Below are positions 27,848 through 38,483 of a DNA stretch of 64,000 nucleotides, one piece after another. A program made the translations under genes and the position numbers. Origin of the DNA: Shewanella sp. MBTL60-112-B2 (GTDB taxonomy: Bacteria > Pseudomonadota > Gammaproteobacteria > Enterobacterales > Shewanellaceae). Numbering within the stretch: position 1 is the first letter of the stretch; each line of letters opens with the position of its first letter. The stretch lies in NCBI RefSeq assembly GCF_019655055.1, contig NZ_BPFA01000006.1, forward strand, positions 1 through 64,000, read 5' to 3'. The notes beneath the pieces were generated by a model. That model was not told the origin of the DNA, did not search any database, and saw only the letters and a list, made by a program, of their open reading frames with translations.

Positions 27848-28621
27848 ATGCTGATCTTAGTCTCTCCAGCCAAAACACTCGATTTTGACAATCCTCCAGG
27901 CAGCGAAAACTATTCAATGCCTACGCTACTCGAACAAAGTGAACAGCTGATTGAGGTTTGCCGCAAGCTAACACCAGCAGATGTGGCAACACTGATGAAG
28001 GTGAGCGATAAAATTGCAGGCTTAAACGTAGCAAGGTTTAGCTCATGGCAAAAAGACTTCACACCAGCGAACGCTAAGCAAGCGGTATTTGCTTTTCGTG
28101 GTGATGTATATACTGGGTTGGATGCAGATACACTTTCCCCTCAGAGCTTAGATAAGGCTCAGCAGCAGTTGAGGATCCTGTCAGGGTTATACGGTTTGCT
28201 AAAACCTCTAGACTTAATGCAGCCGTATCGTTTGGAGATGGGTACTCGCTTGGCCAATGAACGAGGGACCAACCTCTACCAATTCTGGGGCGACATCATC
28301 ACTGATGAGATAAACCAAACGACGGCAGAGCAGGGTAGTGAATTTATTGTTAACCTAGCGTCAAATGAATACTTTAAAGCGGTTAAGCCTAAAAAACTAA
28401 ACGCAGGCTTGATTACTCCAGTGTTCAAAGATTGCAAAAATGGTCAGTACAAAGTGATTAGTTTCTTTGCCAAAAAAGCTCGTGGCATGATGGTACGTTA
28501 TATTCTGGATAATAATGTTGACTCATTAGAGGCGTTAATTAAGTTCGATACAGCTGGTTACTACTACAGTGATAAAGATTCGACAGTAAACGCACCAGTC
28601 TTTTTGCGTGAAGAGCAATAG
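27848..28621 (+). CDS. yaaA: Peroxide-stress protein YaaA
   Basis: 257 residues, standard for the family. The ATG at 27848 ([13 protein letters not shown]) is the canonical YaaA start and has AAGGA seven bases upstream; an earlier in-frame start is not conserved. Conserved segments include [45 protein letters not shown] and [14 protein letters not shown]. YaaA limits free iron and oxidative DNA damage in E. coli. Monocistronic. Confidence 0.95.
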   Translation: MLILVSPAKTLDFDNPPGSENYSMPTLLEQSEQLIEVCRKLTPADVATLMKVSDKIAGLNVARFSSWQKDFTPANAKQAVFAFRGDVYTGLDADTLSPQSLDKAQQQLRILSGLYGLLKPLDLMQPYRLEMGTRLANERGTNLYQFWGDIITDEINQTTAEQGSEFIVNLASNEYFKAVKPKKLNAGLITPVFKDCKNGQYKVISFFAKKARGMMVRYILDNNVDSLEALIKFDTAGYYYSDKDSTVNAPVFLREEQ

Positions 28622-29134
28622 TCTCCAGTTGCATGCATAGACATTATTTAAAAGCAGCCCTCAGGCTGCTTTTCTGTTTTCTAAGCTGACATAAACCTTT
28701 ATACCTGAATGCTAATTGCGCTTCAGAAAGAAGCTGAGGCTCTGCTGAGGGCTATTACCACCTTATTTGATGCTAGATACTGGTTTTATCCTGTTAGTCT
28801 TTTAAAGCGATATTTACACTGTTTAGAGAAATTTAGAAGATTAGGATTCAACTTGTTCGTCACTAAAAGCGAAGCTAAGGGCTTTTTCTAACCCATTTCT
28901 CTGAACAAGGGCGCCTCTATAGTCCGCATGGTTACTTTTATTGGTCTTTAAGCAGCGACAAACTGACCCTAAGGGCGGGTTGAGATAGATGTTTATTATG
29001 AGTTTTCTCTGAATTTATTACTTATATCTCACTTTTAAAAACAATCTAGTAAAAAGTGTGCTTTACCTCCCGACTATATCTGTAAGGCAACGCTATATTA
29101 GGGCGTCGGTTTGTTTTAGGAGAAATGGCTCGTA
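28622..29134. other. Intergenic region between yaaA and the HlyU-like gene
   Basis: About 510 bases. The yaaA terminator is at its left end. The remainder has only short open frames without ribosome binding sites or recognisable products and is AT-rich. No known RNA gene was recognised. Confidence 0.5.
28650..28674 (+). terminator. Terminator of yaaA
   Basis: AAAAGCAGCC-CTCA-GGCTGCTTTT stem, 28 bases after the yaaA stop; the T run is short. Confidence 0.75.
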
Positions 29135-29449
29135 ATGAATATAGAACTAATGCAGCAACGAGCAGACCATGCCGTTGTATTGTTGAAAGCTTTAGCCAAT
29201 GAACGTCGTTTATTTATCTTGTGTTACCTTCTTAATGAAGGCGAGATGTGCGTTGGTGAAATGAACAAGAAATTGGGTTTAAGCCAATCAGCTCTGTCCC
29301 AGCATTTAGCTTGGTTACGTAAAGATAATTTAGTCGAAACACGCAAGGAAGCTCAAACGGTTTATTATTCGTTAAAGAGTGATGAAGTTGCTGAGATCAT
29401 TAAATTACTGAACAACATCTATTGCGATAGCTTAAAGACGGTAGCTTAA
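29135..29449 (+). CDS. hlyU: ArsR-family winged-helix regulator, HlyU-like
   Basis: 104 residues with a winged helix: KALANERRLFILCYLL, then MNKKLGLSQSALSQHLAWLRKDNLVETRKEAQTVYYSL. The SQSALSQHLAWLR recognition region and RKEAQTV wing closely resemble Vibrio HlyU, a redox-responsive derepressor. Cys30 and Cys97 fall where HlyU has its two reactive cysteines, and there is an extra Cys39; no ArsR-type metal site is seen. The ribosome binding site AGGAG is 12 bases from this ATG, longer than usual. An overlapping out-of-frame ATG at 29125 leads only to a short peptide. Its targets are unknown. Confidence 0.85.
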   Translation: MNIELMQQRADHAVVLLKALANERRLFILCYLLNEGEMCVGEMNKKLGLSQSALSQHLAWLRKDNLVETRKEAQTVYYSLKSDEVAEIIKLLNNIYCDSLKTVA

Positions 29450-29535
29450 TTAAAGCTAGGTTCAGTTTTTAGCGGAGGTGGTTTATTTGCTAAGAACTTG
29501 TTTCAGCCTGAAAGCTGTCAGTAGAGTAGATGAAA

Positions 29536-29566
29536 TATAGAGAGGCTTGCCTCTCTATTTTTTTAT
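29536..29566 (+). terminator. Terminator of the HlyU-like gene
   Basis: TAGAGAGGC-TT-GCCTCTCTA stem followed by seven T. Confidence 0.88.
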
Positions 29567-29746
29567 CTACTGATTTTGAAACTATAGATCTAAAGGCTTT
29601 GGATGATTTAGAGGTGTTTGGGCTGGATTGGATTTGCTTGAAGGGAGTTTGAAGGGGTTTATCGCACTCAAGCTGAGCATTGTTACTTGTTTGGCTTATA
29701 TTGGAGCCTTTATTATCTATGCTACTGTAGTAGCGAAAATTAGATA

Positions 29747-29776
29747 TAAAAAAACCGGCCAAGGCCGGTTTTTATC
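29747..29776 (-). terminator. Terminator of rpsT
   Basis: AAACCGGCC-AA-GGCCGGTTT stem with a T run on the minus strand, 20 bases after the rpsT stop. Confidence 0.88.
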
Positions 29777-29795
29777 ATTTGCTTTAAAACTAAAA

Positions 29796-30062
29796 TTAAG
29801 CTGCTAGAGCTTTGATTTTAGCGTTCAAGCGTGACTTATAACGAGCAGCCTTATTCTTGTGAATAAGACCTTTAGTCGCCATACGGTCAACAATTGGTTG
29901 TGCTACAGCGAAAGCAGCAGTAGCTGTCGCGTGGTCACCTGCATTGATTGCAGCAATTACTTTTTTAACGTAAGTACGTAACATTGAGCTACGGCTAGCG
30001 TTGTGTTGGCGACGCTTTTCAGATTGAAGCGCGCGCTTCTTTGCAGACTTGCTATTAGCCAA
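29796..30062 (-). CDS. rpsT: 30S ribosomal protein S20
   Basis: 88-residue basic, helical protein that binds 16S rRNA and stabilises the 30S subunit. The start [20 protein letters not shown] and the end [16 protein letters not shown] are typical. The start codon is TTG with AGGAG eight bases upstream. E. coli rpsT also uses UUG, which there takes part in translational autoregulation. It has its own terminator and is divergent from murJ. Confidence 0.97.
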   Translation of the reverse strand: MANSKSAKKRALQSEKRRQHNASRSSMLRTYVKKVIAAINAGDHATATAAFAVAQPIVDRMATKGLIHKNKAARYKSRLNAKIKALAA

Positions 30063-30317
30063 GGTGCAACTCCTAAAACTGGGTTTGGTATTTTTAAGGT
30101 CGAGGAATATGCCCTATTTTTGCCACTTTGTCAATGGCAATGATCGAATCAATCTGATTAACTCAAAATAATCCAACCAGCTTGGCTATCTTCAACCTAA
30201 CTCGTGTAATATGTGGCCCAATTCTAGCAGGTATTACCATGAGACAATAGAGGCAATACCAATTTTTACGTGATATTGCCTAAAGTAATTTAGCTCTATT
30301 TCGGAGCAGGGGGCGTT

Positions 30318-31877
30318 TTGAGCAAGAAGTTAGTAAAGTCAGGACTTATTGTAAGTGCTATGACGTTGATTTCCCGTGTTTTAGGTTTAGTTCGAGATGT
30401 TGTTATAGCTAATCTTATGGGAGCCGGGAGCAGTGCGGACGTATTTTTCTTCGCCAATAAAATCCCCAACTTTTTAAGGCGTCTATTTGCTGAGGGCGCT
30501 TTTGCACAAGCATTTGTTCCCGTTTTAACTGAGTATCAAGAAAAAAATACTAGTGAAGAAGTTAGGGAGCTGATCTCTAAAGTCGCAGGTACTCTAGGTA
30601 TACTTGTTACTATTGTGACCTTAGTCGGGGTAATAGCTTCACCGGTGTTAACAGCGCTGTTTGGCGGTGGTTGGTTTTTAGCTTGGGTTAATGACGAGCC
30701 TAATGGGGAAAAGTTTGAGCTGGCTTCCTTGATGTTGAAGATCACTTTTCCTTACCTCTGGTTTATCACCTTCACGGCATTAGCTGGCTCAATTTTAAAC
30801 ACTCGCGGTCGTTTTGCTGTTTCAGCCTTTACCCCAGTGTTTTTAAATATTGCCATTATCGCGGCTGCGATTTATCTAGCGCCAAATTTGAGCAAGCCTG
30901 AAATAGGCTTAGCATGTGGTGTGTTTTTAGGTGGGTTGATTCAGTTCTTATTTCAAATTCCTTTCTTGATAAAAGAAAAGGCGATGGTCAAGCCAAGTTG
31001 GGGGTGGAATCATCCTGGCGTAACGAAAATTCGTACCTTAATGATCCCGGCACTGTTCGGTGTGTCAGTTTCACAAATAAACCTGCTACTCGACACTTTT
31101 ATTGCTAGTTTCTTGGTGACTGGGTCAATCAGTTGGCTCTATTACTCAGACCGATTACTTGAGTTCCCACTCGGTTTGTTTGGTATTGCTATCGCAACGG
31201 TTATTTTACCTGCGTTATCTAAGCGTCATGTCAATGCGGAAAGTCGTGAGTTTGCCAAAACTATGGATTGGGGAGTCAAAGCCATAATTTTGCTAGGTCT
31301 ACCTGCAATGTGTGGCCTTATTATGTTGGCTAAGCCGATGTTGATGGTGCTATTTATGCGTGGCGCATTCAGTTATAACGATGTTGAAATGGCATCATAT
31401 AGTTTGATGGCTTATGGTAGTGGTCTACTCAGCTTTATGTTGATTAAAATTTTAGCCCCAGGTTATTACTCCAGACAAGATACCAGAACGCCTGTCCGCT
31501 ACGGCATTATCGCTATGGTCAGTAATATGGTGTTTAACCTGATCTTTGCCATCCCATTCGGTTATGTGGGTCTTGCCATTGCTACGTCTATGTCGGCATT
31601 CCTTAATGCGGGTCTATTATATCGTGGGCTGCATAAGGCAAATGTCTATCGAGTCAACAAGGCTACCCTGATGTTTTTGAGTAAATCGGCAATAGCGGCG
31701 GGTGTGATGTTACTGGTATTGTTCCAATTTGAACCGACAACACCGCAATGGCTCGACTTATCCTTTGTCGAACGTAGTTATACCTTGGCTAAGTTGATTG
31801 TATTTGCAGCAGTCGCTTACTTTATTTGCCTAGTTTGCCTCGGAATTCGTCCTTGGAAGATGAAAGCTGCAGTTTGA
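30318..31877 (+). CDS. murJ: Lipid II flippase MurJ
   Basis: 519-residue inner-membrane protein of the MOP superfamily with about 14 helices, moving lipid II across the membrane for peptidoglycan synthesis. The N terminus has SAMTLISRVLGLVRDVVIANLMGAG and ANKIPNFLRRLFAEGAFAQAFVPVL, diagnostic for MurJ. The start is TTG after a G-rich stretch (AGGGGG); no better start fits. It heads a same-strand run murJ-ribF-ileS, an order conserved in gammaproteobacteria, and is divergent from rpsT. Confidence 0.95.
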   Translation: MSKKLVKSGLIVSAMTLISRVLGLVRDVVIANLMGAGSSADVFFFANKIPNFLRRLFAEGAFAQAFVPVLTEYQEKNTSEEVRELISKVAGTLGILVTIVTLVGVIASPVLTALFGGGWFLAWVNDEPNGEKFELASLMLKITFPYLWFITFTALAGSILNTRGRFAVSAFTPVFLNIAIIAAAIYLAPNLSKPEIGLACGVFLGGLIQFLFQIPFLIKEKAMVKPSWGWNHPGVTKIRTLMIPALFGVSVSQINLLLDTFIASFLVTGSISWLYYSDRLLEFPLGLFGIAIATVILPALSKRHVNAESREFAKTMDWGVKAIILLGLPAMCGLIMLAKPMLMVLFMRGAFSYNDVEMASYSLMAYGSGLLSFMLIKILAPGYYSRQDTRTPVRYGIIAMVSNMVFNLIFAIPFGYVGLAIATSMSAFLNAGLLYRGLHKANVYRVNKATLMFLSKSAIAAGVMLLVLFQFEPTTPQWLDLSFVERSYTLAKLIVFAAVAYFICLVCLGIRPWKMKAAV

Positions 31878-31942
31878 GTGCTGATTATAAAGGCTAGCTG
31901 GTATATAATCCGCCCATTTACTCTCATGTGTCGTGTAAGATA

Positions 31943-32878
31943 ATGGAATTAATCCGCGGTATTCATAATATTTTGCCGAAACATCGAGGTTGCGTATTAA
32001 GTATAGGCAACTTTGATGGTGTTCACCGTGGTCATGCGGAAGTGATAAATCGGTTAGTCAAGAAAGCAGAGCACCTAGGCTTGCCTGCTGCAGTGATGAC
32101 CTTTGAGCCACAACCGCGAGAGTTATTTCAAGGTGAAAATGCACCGGCTCGTTTAAGTTTGTTGCGAGACAAGATAGTCTTGCTTGATGAGTTAAAGATC
32201 GATCGCCTATTGTGTGTAAACTTTAATAATAAGTTTTCCAGTTATAGTGCCGAAGATTTTATCGAGCAGCTACTCGTTAAAGCCCTAGGTGTTAAGTACT
32301 TAGTTGTTGGTGACGATTTTTGCTTTGGTAAACAGCGCCAAGGTAATTTTGATATGTTACGCAAAGCTGGTGAGAAGTTCGGTTTTGCCGTGGTGAGTAC
32401 CCAAAGCTTTATTTTGGGCGATAAACGCGTCAGCTCCACAGAAATCCGCCAGTTACTTGCTAAGGGCAACCTAGAGCAAGCAAGACGATTATTAGGGCAC
32501 CCTTTCACCTTAAGTGGCAAGGTTGCTCATGGTGAGAAAATTGGTCGAACGATTGGTTTTCCTACTGCTAATATTGCTTTAAAGCGTAAAGTGACACCGG
32601 TTCGCGGTGTATTTGCGGTCAAGCTATATTGGGATAACAGCGATATATATGAAGGCGTGGCTAACGTTGGTTTTAGACCTACGGTTAATGGTCAAGTCTG
32701 TCAGTTAGAAGTCCACTTGTTTGATTTTGACGGTGACCTTTATGGTAAAACTGTTGAAGTGGAGTTAGTGGCAAAGATTAGAGACGAGCAGCCATTTGGA
32801 TCGTTAGATGCGCTGAAAAAACAAATTAAAGATGATGCCAACAGAGCGAAAGCCCTACTTGGTAGCGATGCAGGCTGA
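31943..32878 (+). CDS. ribF: Bifunctional riboflavin kinase / FAD synthetase
   Basis: 311 residues. The ATG at 31943 ([10 protein letters not shown]) gives the conserved family start. The N-terminal half is the FMN adenylyltransferase ([16 protein letters not shown] near residue 25; [15 protein letters not shown]). The C-terminal half is riboflavin kinase ([22 protein letters not shown]). It makes FMN and FAD from riboflavin. It lies between murJ and ileS, and the ileS start codon is 32 bases after its stop. Confidence 0.96.
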   Translation: MELIRGIHNILPKHRGCVLSIGNFDGVHRGHAEVINRLVKKAEHLGLPAAVMTFEPQPRELFQGENAPARLSLLRDKIVLLDELKIDRLLCVNFNNKFSSYSAEDFIEQLLVKALGVKYLVVGDDFCFGKQRQGNFDMLRKAGEKFGFAVVSTQSFILGDKRVSSTEIRQLLAKGNLEQARRLLGHPFTLSGKVAHGEKIGRTIGFPTANIALKRKVTPVRGVFAVKLYWDNSDIYEGVANVGFRPTVNGQVCQLEVHLFDFDGDLYGKTVEVELVAKIRDEQPFGSLDALKKQIKDDANRAKALLGSDAG

Positions 32879-32909
32879 ACAGCTTAGCGAACAAAACGGT
32901 AAAGGATCA

Positions 32910-35732
32910 ATGAGCGACTATAAATCTACTTTGAATTTGCCGGAAACAGAGTTTCCGATGCGTGGTAATTTGGCTAATCGTGAGCCAGAGATGTTAAAAT
33001 CTTGGACCGAAAACGGACTGTACCAACAGATCCGTGCAAGCCGTAAAGATGCTAAACCGTTTATTTTGCATGATGGTCCTCCATATGCGAACGGTGATAT
33101 TCATATTGGCCACTCAGTAAACAAAATTCTTAAAGATATTATTATTAAGTCAAAGACCATGTCTGGTTTTGACGCGCCATACATTCCTGGTTGGGATTGT
33201 CACGGTCTGCCAATTGAATTAAAAGTTGAGCAAAAAGTCGGTAAGCCGGGCCATAAGGTTACTGCGGCAGAGTTCCGTCAAAAGTGTCGTGAGTATGCGG
33301 CTAAGCAAGTTGATGGTCAGCGTGAAGACTTTATCCGTTTGGGTGTGTTTGCTGATTGGCAAAACCCATACCTAACCATGGATTACAGCACCGAAGCTAA
33401 TATTGTGCGTTCACTGTCTAAAGTGATCGACAGCGGCCATCTGCACAAAGGTGTTAAGCCAGTGCATTGGTGTACAGATTGTGGTTCTGCTTTGGCTGAA
33501 GCTGAAGTTGAATATGAAGATAAGATGTCTCCAGCAATCGATGTTGCTTTCTCTGTTGTTGATAAGCCTGCTTTACTAGCAAAGTTTGGTCTAAGCGATT
33601 ACGCACACAACATCTCAATGGTTATTTGGACCACAACACCATGGACTCTACCTGCTAACCGCGCGCTAGCAGTGGGGGCTAATGTTGAGTACACCTTAGT
33701 TGAGATGGTTAAAGATGGCCAAGCGCAAGCATTAGTATTAGCCACTGACCTGTATGAATCATGTGTTGAGCGTTTTGGCGCCGAGTCACACACAGTACTT
33801 GGTACTGCTGCGGGTAGCGATTTAGAACTATTACGTTTTAACCACCCATTCTATGACTTTGATGTACCGGTTATTTTAGGCGATCACGTAACAGTTGACT
33901 CTGGTACTGGTGTGGTACATACCGCTCCTGGTCACGGTCAAGACGATTTCGTGGTTGGTCAAAAGTACGGCCTAGAAGTGGCTAACCCTGTTGGTGATAA
34001 CGGCGTTTATAAAGCGGATACAGAAATCTTCGCAGGTTTGCATGTATTTAAAGCTAACAAGAATGTTGTTGAGCTATTAGAAGAGAAAGGCGCACTACTT
34101 AATCATGTACAGATTAAGCACAGCTACCCACATTGCTGGCGCCACAAAACACCCATTATCTTCCGTGCAACGCCGCAGTGGTTCATCTCTATGGATCAAA
34201 AAGGTTTACGCAAGCAAGCTCTTGGTGAAATAGAACAAACTCAGTGGATCCCTGACTGGGGCCAAAGCCGCATCGAGAAGATGGTTGAGAACCGTCCTGA
34301 TTGGTGTATTTCACGTCAACGTACTTGGGGCGTACCTATCACCTTGTTTGTACACCGTGAAACAGAAGAGCTACACCCAGACAGCGTGTCTTTGATGGAG
34401 CGCGTAGCTGCTCGTATCGAACAACAAGGCATTCAAGCTTGGTGGGATCTAGACGCATCTGAGCTATTAGGTGATGAAGCTGACCAGTACCGCAAAGTAA
34501 CTGACACATTAGACGTTTGGTATGACTCAGGTTCTACTTTCTCGTCAGTAGTTGCAGCGCGCCCAGAATTTAACGGCCACCCAATTGATCTGTACCTTGA
34601 AGGTAGCGATCAACACCGTGGTTGGTTTATGTCATCGTTAATGATCTCAACTGCGATGAATGGTAAAGCACCTTATAAGCAAGTATTGACTCACGGTTTC
34701 ACCGTTGATGGTCAAGGCCGTAAAATGTCTAAGTCTGTGGGTAACGTAATTGCTCCGCAGCACGTCACCAATAAACTAGGTGCAGATATTCTACGTTTAT
34801 GGGTTGCAGCAACAGACTACAGTGGTGAGATGACAGTTTCTGATCAAATCCTAAACCGTAGCGCTGACGCATATCGCCGTATCCGTAACACGGCTCGATT
34901 CCTATTGGCTAACATCAATGGCTTTAACCCTGAAAGCGATATGGTTGCAGTTGAAGACATGGTTGCATTGGACCGTTGGGTTGTTCGCCGCGCAGCAGCA
35001 TTGCAGGAAGAGCTATTAGAAGCGTACGACCAGTACAACTTCCACTTAGTAACGCAAAAGTTAATGCAGTTCTGCTCTGTTGAGCTAGGTAGCTTCTACT
35101 TAGATATCATTAAAGACAGACAGTACACTGCCAAAGAAGATAGCAATGCTCGTCGTAGCTGTCAGTCTGCACTGTATCTTATCTCTGAAGCTATGGTTCG
35201 CTGGATTGCGCCAATTCTAAGCTTTACAGCTGATGAGATCTGGAAGCTGCTTCCTGGTGAGCGCGGTGAATACGTATTTACTGAAACGTGGTACGAAGGC
35301 CTTAAGTCAGTGACACTTGAATCTGACCTAAGCGATGAGTACTGGGATCAGTTACTTGCAGTTCGCGCAGAAGTTAACAAAGTCATTGAAAACGCACGCC
35401 GTGAGAAGCAAGTAGGTGGTTCACTAGAAGCTGAAGTGACCTTGTTCGCAGATGAAGCGCTTCAAGTCGCTCTTGAAAATCTTGGTGATGAGCTACGTTT
35501 CGTGTTGCTAACATCAAAGACTGAAGTGGTTGCTTTAGCACAAGCTCCAGCTGATGCTATTGAGACAGAGCTTGCTTCATTGAAGTTAAGCCTTAAGAAA
35601 TCTGAAGCTGAGAAGTGTGAACGCTGCTGGCACCATAGAGAAGATGTTGGCGCAGTTGCCGAGCATCCAACACTATGTACTCGCTGCGTAACAAACATTG
35701 AAGGCGATGGCGAAACCCGTCAGTTTGCTTAA
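32910..35732 (+). CDS. ileS: Isoleucyl-tRNA synthetase
   Basis: 940-residue class I synthetase. The ATG at 32910 ([15 protein letters not shown]) with AAAGGA upstream is chosen over an earlier in-frame start within ribF. The HIGH motif is [15 protein letters not shown] (~54-68), the KMSKS loop is [10 protein letters not shown] near residue 605, and a C-terminal zinc ribbon is formed by CERCW and LCTRC. An editing domain with [15 protein letters not shown] lies between. A hairpin terminator follows, so lspA downstream may be partly uncoupled. Confidence 0.97.
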   Translation: MSDYKSTLNLPETEFPMRGNLANREPEMLKSWTENGLYQQIRASRKDAKPFILHDGPPYANGDIHIGHSVNKILKDIIIKSKTMSGFDAPYIPGWDCHGLPIELKVEQKVGKPGHKVTAAEFRQKCREYAAKQVDGQREDFIRLGVFADWQNPYLTMDYSTEANIVRSLSKVIDSGHLHKGVKPVHWCTDCGSALAEAEVEYEDKMSPAIDVAFSVVDKPALLAKFGLSDYAHNISMVIWTTTPWTLPANRALAVGANVEYTLVEMVKDGQAQALVLATDLYESCVERFGAESHTVLGTAAGSDLELLRFNHPFYDFDVPVILGDHVTVDSGTGVVHTAPGHGQDDFVVGQKYGLEVANPVGDNGVYKADTEIFAGLHVFKANKNVVELLEEKGALLNHVQIKHSYPHCWRHKTPIIFRATPQWFISMDQKGLRKQALGEIEQTQWIPDWGQSRIEKMVENRPDWCISRQRTWGVPITLFVHRETEELHPDSVSLMERVAARIEQQGIQAWWDLDASELLGDEADQYRKVTDTLDVWYDSGSTFSSVVAARPEFNGHPIDLYLEGSDQHRGWFMSSLMISTAMNGKAPYKQVLTHGFTVDGQGRKMSKSVGNVIAPQHVTNKLGADILRLWVAATDYSGEMTVSDQILNRSADAYRRIRNTARFLLANINGFNPESDMVAVEDMVALDRWVVRRAAALQEELLEAYDQYNFHLVTQKLMQFCSVELGSFYLDIIKDRQYTAKEDSNARRSCQSALYLISEAMVRWIAPILSFTADEIWKLLPGERGEYVFTETWYEGLKSVTLESDLSDEYWDQLLAVRAEVNKVIENARREKQVGGSLEAEVTLFADEALQVALENLGDELRFVLLTSKTEVVALAQAPADAIETELASLKLSLKKSEAEKCERCWHHREDVGAVAEHPTLCTRCVTNIEGDGETRQFA

Positions 35733-35742
35733 TAAATGATAG

Positions 35743-35774
35743 CAACGGCTCTTTTATAGGGCCGTTGTTTTTTT
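35743..35774 (+). terminator. Hairpin with T run after ileS
   Basis: CAACGGCTC pairs with GGGCCGTTG (one G-U) followed by seven T, 11 bases after the ileS stop. Confidence 0.75.
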
Positions 35775-35849
35775 ATCAGTTAATTTTGTATTGTTTATCA
35801 AAACCTTAAATTATACGAGTTGATGCTATCTATGGAAAAGGAACATTTA

Positions 35850-36362
35850 ATGCCAACTAACTGGAAAGACAGTGGCCTGCGTTGGTATTGGGTAGTTGTG
35901 TTGGTATTTCTTGCCGACCAGGTATCCAAGCAATGGGTATTATCAAACTTTGATTTATATGAGTCGATTCAGTTATTACCTGTTTTTAACTTTACCTATG
36001 TACGTAACTACGGCGCGGCCTTTAGCTTTTTAAGTGACGCAGGTGGCTGGCAACGCTGGTTGTTTACCTTTGTTGCTGTTGGCTTTAGCGTATTGTTATC
36101 GGTTTGGCTGCGTCAGCAACCAAGTAAAATGTGGCGCTTAAATCTGGCTTATACTTTAGTTATTGGCGGTGCACTAGGTAACCTTATCGACCGTTTACAG
36201 CATGGATATGTTGTCGACTTTTTAGATTTCTATTGGAATACTAGCCATTTCCCTGCATTTAATATCGCTGATTCAGCGATTTGTGTCGGTGCAGCGCTTA
36301 TCATTTTGGACTCATTTGTTGCGGGCAAAGATGATAAAAAAGCAGATGGTATAAAGGAGTAA
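35850..36362 (+). CDS. lspA: Lipoprotein signal peptidase (signal peptidase II)
   Basis: 170-residue inner-membrane aspartyl protease that cleaves prolipoprotein signal peptides. The ATG at 35850 (MPTNWKDSGLRWYW) has AAGGA seven bases before it and gives the family length. Conserved blocks: NYGAAFSFL, GGALGNLIDRLQHGYVVDFLDF with one catalytic Asp, and FPAFNIADSAI with the other. The downstream fkpB start follows after five bases. Confidence 0.96.
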   Translation: MPTNWKDSGLRWYWVVVLVFLADQVSKQWVLSNFDLYESIQLLPVFNFTYVRNYGAAFSFLSDAGGWQRWLFTFVAVGFSVLLSVWLRQQPSKMWRLNLAYTLVIGGALGNLIDRLQHGYVVDFLDFYWNTSHFPAFNIADSAICVGAALIILDSFVAGKDDKKADGIKE

Positions 36363-36367
36363 CTTAA

Positions 36368-36790
36368 GTGTCAGAAATGCATTCAGTTTTATGTCATATG
36401 AATATCGTTCTTGAAGATGGTTCAACTGCAGAGAGCACTCGCTCAAGTGGAAAACCTGCAAGATTCAACGTGGGCGATGAGAGTTTGAGTCCGGCGTTTG
36501 AAGCTGAAATTGTTAACCTGAAACAAGGTGACAAGCACAACTTTACACTGCAGCCAGCCGATACTTTTGGTGAATCAAATCCCGACGCTGTTCATCATAT
36601 GGACAGGAGCCGTTTTCCTGCTGACATGAAACTGGAATCTGGTGTGATAGTGAGTTTTGCAGGCCCTGGTGGCAGTGAAATTCCAGGCATGGTGAGAGAT
36701 GTGGTCGCTGATTCAGTCACCATAGATCTGAACCATCCACTAGCAGGTCAAGTGCTAACCTTTGAGCTTGAAGTGGTGCAGGTACTGTAA
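36368..36790 (+). CDS. fkpB: FKBP-type peptidyl-prolyl isomerase FkpB (SlpA)
   Basis: 140-residue cytosolic isomerase of the SlyD/SlpA group, without a metal-binding tail. It has [30 protein letters not shown] and ends with [20 protein letters not shown]. The start is GTG with AAGGAG eight bases upstream. It sits between lspA and ispH, as in enteric bacteria. The 3' end of this gene recurs in decayed form near 45 kb. Confidence 0.94.
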   Translation: MSEMHSVLCHMNIVLEDGSTAESTRSSGKPARFNVGDESLSPAFEAEIVNLKQGDKHNFTLQPADTFGESNPDAVHHMDRSRFPADMKLESGVIVSFAGPGGSEIPGMVRDVVADSVTIDLNHPLAGQVLTFELEVVQVL

Positions 36791-36792
36791 TT

Positions 36793-37722
36793 ATGAATAT
36801 TCTTCTAGCAAACCCTCGTGGTTTTTGTGCTGGTGTCGATCGTGCTATTAGCATTGTTGAGCGAGCATTAGAGCTGTTTTCTCCACCAATTTATGTTCGC
36901 CACGAAGTGGTTCATAACCGTTATGTGGTGCAGAACTTAAAAGATCGTGGCGCCGTGTTTGTCGAAGAGCTGGATCAAGTACCAGACAATAGCATCGTTA
37001 TCTTTAGTGCTCATGGTGTGTCGCAGGCGGTGCGAGCGGAAGCGAAGAAACGTGGCCTTAAGGTATTTGATGCGACTTGTCCACTTGTCACTAAGGTGCA
37101 CCTACAAGTTGCTCGTGCAAGCCGTAAAGGTATTGAGTGCATTTTAATTGGTCATGCAGGGCACCCTGAAGTTGAAGGTACTATGGGTCAATACGATAAC
37201 TCTTCAGGTGGCGTGCATTTAGTTGAATCCCCTGAAGACGTAGCGAGACTTGTAGTTAAAGATCCAGATAACCTTTGTTTCGTAACTCAAACAACCTTAT
37301 CAATGGACGATACCGCGGATGTGATCGCGTCTTTACAGAAGAAGTACCCCTCAATTGAAGGGCCACGTAAAGATGATATCTGCTACGCGACGCAAAATCG
37401 CCAAGACGCGGTACGCAATGTCGCTGAAGAAGTGGAACTGTTTATTGTGGTTGGTTCTAAGAACAGTTCTAACTCCAATCGTTTGCGCGAGTTAGCAGAG
37501 AAAAAGGGCACGCAGGCATTCTTAGTAGACAATGCTGATGATGTCGATGCGACTTGGTTTAATGGTGTGCAACGTGTAGCGGTAACTGCAGGTGCCTCGG
37601 CTCCAGAGGTCTTGGTTAAACAAGTTGTCGATGCGATTGCCAATATGGCACCTAGTGTTATAACAGAAGTCGAAGGGCAACTAGAGGATACCGTTTTCGC
37701 GGTTCCAGCAGAACTTCGCTGA
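36793..37722 (+). CDS. ispH: 4-hydroxy-3-methylbut-2-enyl diphosphate reductase
   Basis: 309-residue 4Fe-4S enzyme for the last step of the MEP isoprenoid pathway. Cluster ligands are Cys12 ([13 protein letters not shown]), Cys96 ([11 protein letters not shown]) and Cys197 ([11 protein letters not shown]); Glu126 lies in HPEVEG and the [10 protein letters not shown] substrate loop is present. The gene starts two bases after fkpB. A partial, inactive second copy lies at 45.1-45.4 kb. Confidence 0.97.
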   Translation: MNILLANPRGFCAGVDRAISIVERALELFSPPIYVRHEVVHNRYVVQNLKDRGAVFVEELDQVPDNSIVIFSAHGVSQAVRAEAKKRGLKVFDATCPLVTKVHLQVARASRKGIECILIGHAGHPEVEGTMGQYDNSSGGVHLVESPEDVARLVVKDPDNLCFVTQTTLSMDDTADVIASLQKKYPSIEGPRKDDICYATQNRQDAVRNVAEEVELFIVVGSKNSSNSNRLRELAEKKGTQAFLVDNADDVDATWFNGVQRVAVTAGASAPEVLVKQVVDAIANMAPSVITEVEGQLEDTVFAVPAELR

Positions 37723-37763
37723 GAAAATACGACAAAATCTTGATACGTATTGTGACAAATTTT

Positions 37764-37789
37764 AAAAGAGGCTTAGGCCTCTTTTTTTT
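37764..37789 (+). terminator. Terminator of ispH
   Basis: AAAAGAGGC-TTAG-GCCTCTTTT stem with a long T run, separating ispH from the pilin operon. A decayed copy follows the ispH remnant at 45.4 kb. Confidence 0.88.
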
Positions 37790-37967
37790 GCTCTAAATTC
37801 AATCAAAACCACTGTTTAACATGATATTTCTTTAAGTACATCTATTCAACATTCGACTAAAGTGGTATTGATCTATATGCTGTGATTTTTTCACAAAACA
37901 TCAATTTTAAACGTTAAAACAACAATCTAGGTGTCAATAAAATGATCAATTCAGGGGGATTGACGGG

Positions 37968-38483
37968 ATGCAAATCAGAGAGAACGGACTTTCATTAATC
38001 GAAGTATTAGTTGCTTTGGTTATTTTAACCGTTGGCTTGATTGGTGTGTTCAATCTCCACGTGGTTTCTAAGCGTGGTAGTTTCGAGTCCTTCCAGCAAA
38101 CCTTAGCGGCATATTCTGCAAACGATATTGTTAATCGGCTTCGCTTAAATCAAACGCAAAAGGTGGCTTATAGTGGTGAATATACAGGAACCTTGAATAA
38201 ACCTGGAAAGTCTTGTGACGTTGCAGTGAACGCTAATGTGACTTGTTCAAACTCAGAAACGTTAGCCTGGGATATCTATCAATGGAAATTACTCATGGAT
38301 GGCTTGGATGATGCCACTGGCTGCATTGAAGCGAAGGCAAATGGCGATGTTGCCATAGCCATTACTTGGCGAGGCATTCAGGAAACTAGTGATGGTGCGG
38401 CAAATAGGACTAGTTTTGTAAAAGGTTGCGGCATGGAAAGTAATCGCCGCCGTGTCTACTTACTAGAAACGGTGATCCTATGA
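37968..38483 (+). CDS. pilV: Type IV minor pilin PilV, copy 1
   Basis: 171 residues with a class III (prepilin) signal: after Gly7 comes LSLIEVLVALVILTVGLIGVFN, with Glu at +5. Such proteins are cut and N-methylated by PilD and join the pilus-tip priming complex. The soluble part holds cysteines in pairs (KSCDVAV...VTCSN; GCIEA...GCGME). The start is ATG after a G-rich GGGGGA. It is first in pilVWXY1E-tapY2 copy 1, and its stop overlaps pilW (ATGA). The paralogue starts at 45620. Confidence 0.92.
   Translation: MQIRENGLSLIEVLVALVILTVGLIGVFNLHVVSKRGSFESFQQTLAAYSANDIVNRLRLNQTQKVAYSGEYTGTLNKPGKSCDVAVNANVTCSNSETLAWDIYQWKLLMDGLDDATGCIEAKANGDVAIAITWRGIQETSDGAANRTSFVKGCGMESNRRRVYLLETVIL

Larger units (their letters stand above)
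29450..29795. other. Intergenic region between the HlyU-like gene and rpsT
   Basis: About 345 bases holding two terminators, one for each flanking gene (genes converge). The sequence between them has no supported gene. Confidence 0.5.

Noticed and set aside
28709..28891. 60-codon open frame between yaaA and the HlyU-like gene
   Set aside because: No ribosome binding site, no recognisable protein and no conserved context.
29490..29762. 90-codon minus-strand frame between two terminators
   Set aside because: Ser/Lys-rich low-complexity translation that runs through a terminator hairpin; no ribosome binding site.
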